A DNA stretch of 11,716 nt from JBEKZQ01 sp049509675 (lineage in GTDB: Bacteria; Planctomycetota; Planctomycetia; Pirellulales; Thermoguttaceae). The notes beneath the pieces were generated by a model. The model searched no databases. It worked only from the letters and a program-made list of their open reading frames with translations, and was not told where the DNA came from. Made by a program: the position numbers and the translations under genes. Each line of letters opens with the position of its first letter. The first letter of the stretch is position 1. The DNA is taken from NCBI GenBank assembly GCA_049509675.1, contig JBEKZQ010000182.1, forward strand, positions 1 to 11,716. Reading direction: 5' to 3'. Positions 5,961-11,716 of the stretch are shown piece after piece.

Positions 5961-6825
5961 AGCGCTGCCGTTTGATGCGATTCATTTCTTCGATGGTCAA
6001 CAACAACCGCTCGTCGCGGGCCAAGGGGGTGATGAGCCGCTGCCGCCGCAGCTCGGTGGGGTCGAACGCGGCCAGGGTCAACGACTCGTCGAGCATGGGG
6101 GCCTCGACGATCGTGCGGCCGTCGGGGCCCACGACCGCGCTGCCGCCCCAGAAACACAAGCCGTCTTCAAATCCCACGCGGTTGACGAAGACCACCACGG
6201 CGCCCATCAATTGGGCGTAGCTTTTGGAAAGGTGCTCATAGGTCTCGGCGGTGCGGATCTTGGGCCCATCGACGCCGCGGCCCGGCGAGTTCGAGGGGCA
6301 GATGAGCATGTCCACCTCCTCGGCCTGCATGATGGCGGCCGCCGAGAGGTGCCAAAAGTCCTCGCAGATCAGCATGCCCACCCGCCCGAAGCGGGCCGTG
6401 TTGAAGGCCTGGAAGCGGTCGCCCGCCGCGAAGTACCGCTGCTCGTCGAACAACCCGTACGTCGGCAGGTACACCTTGCGGTGCAGGTGGATGATCTGGC
6501 CGCCCTCGGCGTAAAGCACGGCATTGTAGAAGCGATGCTGCGACGACTCCTCGACGAACCCCAGTACGACCGCCATTTTGCCGGCCGCGTCCAGAAGTTG
6601 CTTGATCTCGGGCGAGGCCGGGCTCAAGGCCACGTCGGGCACCATGTCGCGGAGAAAGTAGCCCGTCAACGACAACTCCGGGAAGATGATCAAGTCGGCC
6701 TGCTGCCGGGCGGCCAGGCGGATCTGCTCCAGGTGCAGGTCCAGGTTGCGTTGCCGATCGGCCAGCACGGGCGCAATCTGCGCCAGCGCCACCCGCATCA
6801 CGGCTCGCGAACCGTTGTCCGTCAC
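5950..6825 (-). CDS. CN-hydrolase (nitrilase family), probable glutaminase partner of NadE
   Basis: The 291-residue product has the Glu-Lys-Cys triad of the family: E50 in FPELSLTGY, K117 in HRKVYLPTYG and C154 in LICEDFW. YLPTYGLFDEQRYF (119-132) closely resembles the glutaminase domain at the N-terminus of fused glutamine-dependent NAD synthetases, which releases ammonia from glutamine and channels it to the synthetase. Next to nadE this role is the best guess; a separate amidase or N-carbamoylputrescine-type activity is the alternative. The start is a GTG at 6825, supported by TAGGAG six bases upstream (- strand); the ATG at 6798 lacks such a site. The gene overlaps nadE by 11 bases in another frame, so fusion would need a single frameshift. 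Confidence 0.88.
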   Translation of the reverse strand: MTDNGSRAVMRVALAQIAPVLADRQRNLDLHLEQIRLAARQQADLIIFPELSLTGYFLRDMVPDVALSPASPEIKQLLDAAGKMAVVLGFVEESSQHRFYNAVLYAEGGQIIHLHRKVYLPTYGLFDEQRYFAAGDRFQAFNTARFGRVGMLICEDFWHLSAAAIMQAEEVDMLICPSNSPGRGVDGPKIRTAETYEHLSKSYAQLMGAVVVFVNRVGFEDGLCFWGGSAVVGPDGRTIVEAPMLDESLTLAAFDPTELRRQRLITPLARDERLLLTIEEMNRIKRQRYGN

Positions 6826-6839
6826 TGCCGACTCCTAGA

Positions 6840-6867
6840 ATCTAATATCTGAAATCTGAAATCTGAG
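6840..6867. repeat. Heptamer microsatellite ATCTGAA, three to four units
   Basis: The unit ATCTGAA runs at 6847-6853 and 6854-6860, with a variant ATCTGAG at 6861-6867 and a degenerate ATCTAAT at 6840-6846. It fills most of the 46-base gap between the lipoprotein gene and the CN-hydrolase gene, just upstream of the ribosome binding site of the latter. Its unit length is not a multiple of three, but it is non-coding. Confidence 0.75.
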
Positions 6868-6871
6868 ATCC

Positions 6872-7549
6872 TTACTTCCGCATCTCGGCGGCAATCGCCT
6901 GCAGCAAGTCTTGCCGCGTGCCGCGGGAATACTCCAGATCGAACCACAATATCTTGCCCGAGGCGCCCAGCAAGTAGGTCCGCCCCGGTTTGGCCTTGGC
7001 CACCTTTGCAAACAACTGGCCGTCTTTGTCGAGGAGGATGGGGAATTTCGCCCCGACCAGCTCGACTTTGGCTTTGACCACCTCCGGCTTGTCGCGCTCG
7101 TTAATGCCGATCACGGCCACGCCTTGCCCGGCGTAGGGGCCCAAAAGCCCTTCGGCCAGGTCCTGCAACTCTTCCACGCTATATAAGCTGTCGGCCGTCC
7201 AGAAGACAACCACCGTGAGCTTCTTGCCGTACAGGCTGCCGAGCGACTGCGTCTTGCCGGAGAGGTCCGGCAGGTCGGCCTGGGGCATCCAATCGCCCAC
7301 TTTGACGGTACACGTGGCAAGATCAGTCGCGCTGAGCTGAACTTTGGGAATGCTGGGCGGCGGCGCAGCCTGCTCGCCTGTTCCCCTGCTCACCTGTTCC
7401 TTCGTGGCCTTTTCCTCGCCGGACGGCGGCGCACTCTTGCGATTTTCGCTCTGGGGCGGCTTTTTGTCCGGCGTTTCCGACTGACAGCCCAGACAGACGG
7501 CCACCAGCAGCACGGCAAGCAACGATCCGCAATGAATTGCAGGGCGCAT
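6872..7549 (-). CDS. Thioredoxin-like (redoxin/TlpA) lipoprotein lacking both active-site cysteines
   Basis: The 225-residue product starts with a lipoprotein signal: hydrophobic LLAVLLVAV, then CLGC with C22 as the lipidated residue. Residues 23-66 are a charged, Pro-rich linker. Residues about 84-225 follow the TlpA/redoxin order: VGDWMPQADLPDLSGK, a strand (LTVVVFW), the active-site segment, VIGINERD, FPILLDKDGQLF, and KPGRTYLLGASGKI before a last helix. In redoxins W is followed by CxxC at +4 and +7; here W117 is followed by S121 and S124, so no dithiol chemistry is expected. It may bind or scaffold partners at the cell envelope, but this is inferred. The ATG at 7549 has GAGG about 11 bases upstream. 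It starts 12 bases after the aspS stop, so it is in the same operon. Confidence 0.85.
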   Translation of the reverse strand: MRPAIHCGSLLAVLLVAVCLGCQSETPDKKPPQSENRKSAPPSGEEKATKEQVSRGTGEQAAPPPSIPKVQLSATDLATCTVKVGDWMPQADLPDLSGKTQSLGSLYGKKLTVVVFWTADSLYSVEELQDLAEGLLGPYAGQGVAVIGINERDKPEVVKAKVELVGAKFPILLDKDGQLFAKVAKAKPGRTYLLGASGKILWFDLEYSRGTRQDLLQAIAAEMRK

Positions 7550-7561
7550 GGCTTTGGTACC

Positions 7562-9337
7562 TCAAGTTCCTTTGCCGATTTTGATGCCCAGATCGCGCAA
7601 CTGGCGGGCGTCTACTCCGCCGGGCGCGCCGGTCATCAGGTCTGTGGCCCGCTGCGTCTTGGGGAAGGCGATGGCGTCGCGAATGCTCTCCAGGCCGCCG
7701 AAGAGCATCACCAGCCGGTCGATGCCCAGGGCGATCCCGCCGTGGGGCGGCGCCCCGAATTGCAAGGCGTCCAGGAGGAAGCCGAACCGCTCCCGGGCCA
7801 TTTCCTCATGGATGCCCAGCAGGCCGAACACCTGTTGCTGAAGTTGTTGATCGTGGATACGAATCGTGCCGCCGCCGGCCTCGGAGCCGTTAATCACCAA
7901 GTCGTAGGCCTGGGCTCGGCACTTGCCCGGGTCGCTGACCAATAGGGCCATGTCCTGCGGCCGCGGGGCGGTAAAGGGATGGTGCATGGCGGTCCAGCCG
8001 CCCTCTTCCGGCACATAGGCGAACATGGGGAATTCGACGATCCAGGAGAAGTGCATGCGGGCCGGGTCGTACAGTTTCAGTTCGGCGCCCAACCGCTTCC
8101 GCAGGGCGTACAGGGCCTTGCAGGTGACCTCGAAACGGTCGGCCACCAGCAGCAACAGATCGCCCGGCTCGGCCCCCATCCGCCGGCCGATCCGGGCCAG
8201 CAGCTCGGGGCTGAAATTCTTGGCGATGGGGGAAGCCAGCTTCCCGTCGGCCTCGACCTTGAACCAGGCCAGCCCTTGGGCCGCAAAATCCTCGATAATC
8301 AACGCCGTCAGCTCGTCGATCCCTTTGCGCGAATAGCGGTCGGCCGCCTGCTTGGCGTTGATGCCGCGGACCCGGCCGCCCGCGGCCACGGCGTCGCGAA
8401 AAACGCGGAACCCGGCCTCCCCGGCCAGATCGCTCACGTCGATCAACTCCATGCCGAAGCGCAGATCGGGGGCGTCATGTCCAAACCGCTCCATCGCCTC
8501 GTCGTAGGTCATCCGCGGCAGCGGCAGCGGCAGATCCAGCCCCAACATCTCCTTGGCCAACCGCACCATCAGGCCGTCGATCACGCCGATGATGTCCTCG
8601 GCCTGGACGAACGACATCTCCAGGTCCATCTGCGTGAACTCCGGCTGGCGGTCGGCCCGCAGGTCCTCGTCGCGAAAACAGCGGGCCACCTGGATATAGC
8701 GGTCGTAGCCGGCCACCATCAGGATCTGCTTGTAGAGCTGGGGCGACTGCGGCAGGGCATAGAACGCCCCGTGCTGGATGCGGCTGGGCACCAGGTAGTC
8801 GCGGGCCCCCTCGGGCGTGCTGCGGCCGAGCATGGGCGTTTCCACTTCGATGAAATCCAGCGCGTCGAAGTAATCCCGCATCAGCTTGATCATCCGATGC
8901 CGCAACACAAGCGTCTCCTGCATCCGCGGCCGGCGCAGATCGACGTACCGATACTTCAATCGCAGGTCCTCGCCGGGCAGATCCGGGCTGGTGGGTTGGA
9001 ACGGCGGCGTGGCGCTGCGATTGAGGATCTCCAGGCGCCGGGCGCGAATCTCGACCTGGCCCGTGGGCAGCTTGGGATTGACGGTCCCCTCGGGCCGCGG
9101 GGCCACGTTGCCCGTCACCCGAATGACGAACTCCGACCGCAACGCCTTGGCCGCCTGCAAGGTCTCGTCGCCGCTTTCCGGGGCGAAGACCACCTGTGTC
9201 TTGCCGTAGCGATCCCGCAGATCGACGAACAGCAGCGAGTCGCTGTGCTCGCGATAGGTATCGACCCAGCCGCACAGGGTCACCTGCCGGCCGACGTGTT
9301 CGGGGCGGAGTTCTCCGCAAGTGTGCGTCCGCAACAA
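7562..9337 (-). CDS. aspS: Aspartyl-tRNA synthetase
   Basis: AspRS charges tRNA-Asp with aspartate using ATP (class II synthetase, cytosolic). The 591 residues match the bacterial type. In order: N-terminal anticodon-binding OB-fold (about 1-105, with LCGWVDTYREH), motif 1 region around FIEVETPML (162-170), motif 2 (VARCFRDEDLRADRQPEF, 217-234), the GAD insertion domain (about 300-430) and motif 3 (GIALGIDRLVMLFGG, around 534-548). A TAG lies two codons before the first TTG, and no ATG is available, so the start is a TTG at 9337 with GAGGGGG eight bases upstream. H31 sits where a histidine is linked to relaxed tRNA specificity in some bacterial AspRS enzymes. First gene of the four-gene operon. 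Confidence 0.96.
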   Translation of the reverse strand: MLRTHTCGELRPEHVGRQVTLCGWVDTYREHSDSLLFVDLRDRYGKTQVVFAPESGDETLQAAKALRSEFVIRVTGNVAPRPEGTVNPKLPTGQVEIRARRLEILNRSATPPFQPTSPDLPGEDLRLKYRYVDLRRPRMQETLVLRHRMIKLMRDYFDALDFIEVETPMLGRSTPEGARDYLVPSRIQHGAFYALPQSPQLYKQILMVAGYDRYIQVARCFRDEDLRADRQPEFTQMDLEMSFVQAEDIIGVIDGLMVRLAKEMLGLDLPLPLPRMTYDEAMERFGHDAPDLRFGMELIDVSDLAGEAGFRVFRDAVAAGGRVRGINAKQAADRYSRKGIDELTALIIEDFAAQGLAWFKVEADGKLASPIAKNFSPELLARIGRRMGAEPGDLLLLVADRFEVTCKALYALRKRLGAELKLYDPARMHFSWIVEFPMFAYVPEEGGWTAMHHPFTAPRPQDMALLVSDPGKCRAQAYDLVINGSEAGGGTIRIHDQQLQQQVFGLLGIHEEMARERFGFLLDALQFGAPPHGGIALGIDRLVMLFGGLESIRDAIAFPKTQRATDLMTGAPGGVDARQLRDLGIKIGKGT

Positions 9338-9380
9338 GTCCTAAACCCCCTCAAAATGTGCAAAACCAGTCGAGTCTTGT

Positions 9381-9410
9381 ATTCTAACCGCCGCTCTAGT
9401 CTGACGCGAA
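9381..9410 (-). promoter_or_regulatory. Weak candidate promoter for the aspS operon
   Basis: On the - strand TAGAAT (complement of 9381-9386) matches five of six -10 bases and lies 44 bases upstream of the TTG start. The -35 region 18 bases further (TTCGCG, complement of 9405-9410) is poor and falls at the base of palindromic copy B. It is offered only because no better candidate is visible. Confidence 0.25.
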
Positions 9411-9494
9411 GGGGGTCAGGTCCATGTTTTCGGTCGTGAGTCGGCCAAATGGCAATGCCTATCAGCCGAAAAATGGACCAGACCCCAACTTCGC
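9406..9494. repeat. REP/MITE-like palindromic element, copy B
   Basis: The left arm at 9412-9433 (starts GGGGTCAGGTCCATG) and right arm at 9466-9486 (ends CCAGACCCC) match copy A at 5043-5119, and the inner 32 bases share GGCCAA and GCAATGCC with it. Flanking GCGAAG (9406-9411) and CTTCGC (9489-9494) extend the stem by six pairs. Where copy A has GGGGAC/GTCCCC, copy B has GGGGTC/GACCCC. It occupies the gap between the divergent aspS and fic genes. That 332-base gap otherwise holds the two promoters, the fic operators, and an unremarkable stretch at 9495-9552. Confidence 0.85.
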
Positions 9495-9553
9495 AGTTCT
9501 TCTGGGCGGGGTACATCGTCGCCCTACGAGAGAAAGCACACGTGCCAATTTCC

Positions 9554-9623
9554 TACTAAAATAGCCACAGTTAGTATTGACGTGCAGGAAAGCTGGCATA
9601 TACTAATTGTTGACATATTAGTA
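9554..9623 (+). promoter_or_regulatory. Pair of identical palindromic operators flanking the fic promoter
   Basis: TACTAA-N11-TTAGTA occurs twice: at 9554-9576 and at 9601-9623. The spacers differ in sequence (AATAGCCACAG and TTGTTGACATA), so the conserved bases are just the half-sites, as expected for protein-binding sites. The first site ends next to the -35 box and the second overlaps the -10 box, with centres 47 bases apart. The whole set of four half-sites is also symmetric about 9588.5. A repressor bound here should block the promoter. A further half-site-like TTAGTC lies at 9641-9646. Confidence 0.75.
9577..9604 (+). promoter_or_regulatory. Sigma70-type promoter of the fic gene
   Basis: TTGACG at 9577-9582 (five of six) and TATACT at 9599-9604 (five of six) are separated by 16 bases in an AT-rich stretch. 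The expected transcript start is near 9611, giving a leader of about 59 bases. The promoter is enclosed by the two palindromic operators. Confidence 0.7.
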
Positions 9624-9669
9624 GTTCTGTAGTTTTGGCGTTAGTCCTTGATATCAAAGGCATTAAGCA

Positions 9670-10998
9670 ATGAAAAAGCCACAGGTGCCGCCCCCACTGG
9701 AGGAAATCTGGAAAGAGACGAGTAGCAAGTCGTTTTCCAAGATCGTGCAGACGGTCCGCGATCCCTTGGTGAATTGCAGTTATCTCCACTGGGATGAACT
9801 GCGGCACCGCACCCCCCCACATGGTCTCTCTGTCCGAGAATGGTGGCTCGGTATCAAACTAAATCGCCAGAGCCAATATCGCGCCGTTCCGTTGCAAGAC
9901 ACAGGTGGACGGCCTTTTCAGTACCTCCTCCCTGACCCCATCCCGGCGCGTTTGCACAACATCGACCGCGGAGCAGGCGGTTTCATTGAAATGCCGGAGC
10001 AGATCACCAATCCGGAAACAAAGGATCGTTACTATGTCGGGTCGTTGATTGAAGAGGCCATTACGTCCAGTCAGCTTGAGGGAGCGGCCACGACGCGAAA
10101 GATCGCCAAAGAAATGATTCGGACAGGGCGGCAACCGCGCGACCGCAGCGAGAGGATGATTCTAAATAACTTCATCACCATGAAACGCATCGGAGACCTG
10201 AAAGGCGAACCGCTTACCAGCGAATTGGTGTTTGAGATACACCGCCTTGTGACGGATCAAGCCTTGGATGATGCCTCCGCGGCCGGGCGGTTCAGAACCG
10301 ACGAGGAGAAAGTCGTGGTGACCGACCTGTACGGACAAGTCTATCACGAACCGCCTCCGGCGTCGCAACTGGAAGCTCGAATGGCGGCAATGTGTAGTTT
10401 CGCCAACGGTACGCCGGCAGGAACTTTTGTCCATCCTGCCATTCGAGCCGTCGTCCTGCATTTCTGGTTGGCTTATGACCATCCGTTCGTTGACGGCAAT
10501 GGCCGAACGGCGCGGGCACTGTTCTACTGGGCGATGCTGCATCATCATTATTGGCTGTGCGAATACATATCCATCTCGCACATCATCCGCAAGGGACCAA
10601 TGCGCTACCAGCGGGCATTTCTTCATACCGAGACCGACGACAACGACTTGACTTACTTCATCCTCTATCACATCGAAGTGATGCGTCTCGCTGTTAGTCA
10701 ACTCCATGAATACATCCGAGCGAAGACCGAACAACTGCGAAGATTGCAGAGCGAGTTACGAGGGATTGTCGTGTTGAACCATCGGCAGCGAGATATAATC
10801 AGTCACGCTCTCCGTCATCCGAATCAGCTCTATACTATTGAGTCCCATCGGCTCAGCCACAACGTAGTCTATGAAACAGCGCGGAGAGACCTTACGGACT
10901 TAGCGGAACGCGGTCTGCTCATGCCGACGAAGGTCGGTAAGGCTTGGCGGTTCTCCCCAGCCCCCGATCTTGAGCAAAAACTCACCAATATTTCCTAG
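9670..10998 (+). CDS. Fic-domain protein (AMP-transferase type) with N-terminal inhibitory motif and C-terminal winged helix
   Basis: Fic enzymes mostly transfer AMP from ATP to a hydroxyl side chain of a target protein. The 442-residue product holds the core motif HPFVDGNGRTAR at residues 271-282, with catalytic H271 and the phosphate-binding GNGR loop. Upstream, S133-x3-E137-G138 in SSQLEGA matches the inhibitory (S/T)xxxE(G/N) motif; placed N-terminal to the Fic core this makes it a class II, self-inhibited Fic protein. E137 would block the productive ATP pose, so no separate antitoxin is needed and none is seen. Residues about 366-432 form a winged-helix-like region (RQRDIISHALRHP, then ARRDLTDLAERGLL, then GKAWRF), which could bind DNA. 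The ATG at 9670 has a modest AAAGG nine bases upstream. Base composition is lower in GC than the aspS operon, hinting at horizontal transfer. The target protein cannot be told from sequence. Confidence 0.92.
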   Translation: MKKPQVPPPLEEIWKETSSKSFSKIVQTVRDPLVNCSYLHWDELRHRTPPHGLSVREWWLGIKLNRQSQYRAVPLQDTGGRPFQYLLPDPIPARLHNIDRGAGGFIEMPEQITNPETKDRYYVGSLIEEAITSSQLEGAATTRKIAKEMIRTGRQPRDRSERMILNNFITMKRIGDLKGEPLTSELVFEIHRLVTDQALDDASAAGRFRTDEEKVVVTDLYGQVYHEPPPASQLEARMAAMCSFANGTPAGTFVHPAIRAVVLHFWLAYDHPFVDGNGRTARALFYWAMLHHHYWLCEYISISHIIRKGPMRYQRAFLHTETDDNDLTYFILYHIEVMRLAVSQLHEYIRAKTEQLRRLQSELRGIVVLNHRQRDIISHALRHPNQLYTIESHRLSHNVVYETARRDLTDLAERGLLMPTKVGKAWRFSPAPDLEQKLTNIS

Positions 10999-11123
10999 CA
11001 AAGGCTGTCTGGCGCGGGAAAAGTCCAAGGCTGTTCCTGCAACTGCACTGGGAGCTGGCTGGGAAACGGGGTAAAATTGACTCTTGCTACATTGAAGACC
11101 CACGCGAGAACGCACCTTCACCC

Positions 11124-11716
11124 ATGACCATGGAACTGGTCCTTTCGCCCTCGGGCCACCTCAACGCGATCGAGTCGGTCGGCGAACCGGTGGAGAGTTC
11201 GCCTGACGCAGCCTTGGACAGTCGACTGAAGCGGGTTGCGAAGGCCTTTCAGTCGTGCCAGGCGGAAGGGCTTTTCGCGCTGGCGATCGAGCGGTTCGAC
11301 ACCCCCCTGGCGGCGTCCCCGGCCTACTGGAGAGATTTCGCCGCACGCTACCTGACGGAACTCTGCCACACGCCCGACAGCGCCGAGGCCCAACCGGCGG
11401 ACGTTCCGCCCCCGGCGCCGGCGGAACTGGCGACCCTGCTGTTGAGCGTTCCGCCCATGCAAGGCGCCGAGTACCTTACGGAAGGCGTCTTGGGGGACCT
11501 GTGGCAGGACCTGGACGCTTGGGTGCGCGGCCGGGTGAAGTCGTTCGGCCAGGGCCTTTCCGCTTTCCTGAAAGAACATGCTCCGCTCTGGCATCAGGTC
11601 GGCCGGGTCTGTTTCCATTTGGCCGAGAACCGTCGCGATGCGGACTTCCCCTTCGCCTTCCTGGCCACGTATGCGCCCAGTCTGGCCGGCGGGGCGCGGG
11701 TGCAGTATCAACCGCT
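11124..11716 (+). CDS. Probable SNF2-family helicase, N-terminal part (3' partial)
   Basis: An ATG at 11124 opens 197 codons without a stop to the end of the window. The segment starts MTMELVLSPSGHL and continues with RLKRVAKAFQSC, LFALAIERFDTPLAASPAYWRDFAARYLTELC (given here in overlapping pieces: FDTPLAASPAYWRDF, ARYLTELCHTP) and LKEHAPLWHQVG. This layout resembles the N-terminal domain that precedes the ATPase core in long bacterial SNF2/DEAD-box proteins of about 1000 or more residues. The ATPase motifs would be downstream, so the call rests on resemblance only. No clear Shine-Dalgarno site precedes 11124; an in-frame ATG at 11130 is also possible. A -10-like TAAAAT at 11072-11077 has no good -35 partner. 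The 125-base gap after fic holds a direct repeat AAGGCTGT (11001-11008 and 11027-11034) and no terminator that I can see. Confidence 0.68.
   Translation, partial: MTMELVLSPSGHLNAIESVGEPVESSPDAALDSRLKRVAKAFQSCQAEGLFALAIERFDTPLAASPAYWRDFAARYLTELCHTPDSAEAQPADVPPPAPAELATLLLSVPPMQGAEYLTEGVLGDLWQDLDAWVRGRVKSFGQGLSAFLKEHAPLWHQVGRVCFHLAENRRDADFPFAFLATYAPSLAGGARVQYQP

Noticed and set aside
5055..6852. Two long + strand ORFs (306 and 364 codons) opposite nadE and the CN-hydrolase
   Set aside because: Both are antisense to genes with complete catalytic motifs and have low-complexity Gly/His/Asp-rich products typical of shadow frames.
7979..9439. Long + strand ORF of 486 codons
   Set aside because: It lies antisense to aspS, whose class II synthetase motifs are certain. 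Its product is rich in His, Gln, Gly and Arg, as expected of a GC-rich shadow frame.
9610..9615. Perfect TTGACA upstream of fic
   Set aside because: No acceptable -10 box lies 16-18 bases downstream; the TTGACG/TATACT pair at 9577-9604 is better placed.
11118..11711. 197-codon - strand ORF at the right end
   Set aside because: It is antisense to the + strand frame that starts at 11124 and reads like a SNF2-type N-terminus; the Arg/Gly/Gln-rich product looks like a shadow.

Overview
The window reads as high-GC chromosomal DNA of a planctomycete, probably of the Pirellulales type. This is inferred from the mix of genes: a kelch-repeat/autotransporter-like surface protein ending in a PEP-CTERM anchor, small secreted proteins of unknown function, a TlpA-like lipoprotein inside a housekeeping operon, and the start of a large SNF2-type helicase. 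There is no rRNA or tRNA gene, no CRISPR array and no intact transposase.

Layout. (1) Positions 1-2039, + strand: the 3' part of a large exported protein, with five near-identical kelch repeats, a beta-rich region and a PEP-CTERM tail. (2) Positions 2040-4831, + strand: a lower-GC accessory stretch with three proteins of unknown role. The first carries a GRWT-type linker and is cut by an in-frame TAG, with the same frame staying open for 92 more codons. The second is a small secreted protein with an ExbD/TolR-like fold pattern. The third is a secreted 272-residue protein. A nested palindromic element sits between the second and third. (3) Positions 4851-9337, - strand: a compact core operon transcribed aspS -> thioredoxin-like lipoprotein -> CN-hydrolase -> nadE, perhaps followed by a 24-codon lipoprotein-like ORF and then a strong intrinsic terminator. 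The CN-hydrolase and nadE genes overlap by 11 bases and look like a split glutamine-dependent NAD+ synthetase. Two copies of one REP/MITE-like palindrome bracket this operon, at 5043-5119 and 9406-9494. (4) Positions 9553-10998, + strand: a Fic-domain protein with its own inhibitory motif and a C-terminal winged helix. It is preceded by a good sigma70-type promoter enclosed by two identical palindromic operator sites. (5) Positions 11124-11716, + strand: the N-terminus of a probable SNF2-family helicase, running off the end.

How the genes work together. The core operon joins tRNA charging (AspRS) with NAD synthesis; the CN-hydrolase presumably supplies ammonia from glutamine to NadE. The Fic gene looks like a self-contained, probably autoregulated AMPylation module. 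The most interesting signals are the symmetric double operator around the fic promoter, the split NAD synthetase, the SxxS redoxin that lacks both catalytic cysteines, and two palindrome families whose stems differ by compensatory changes.
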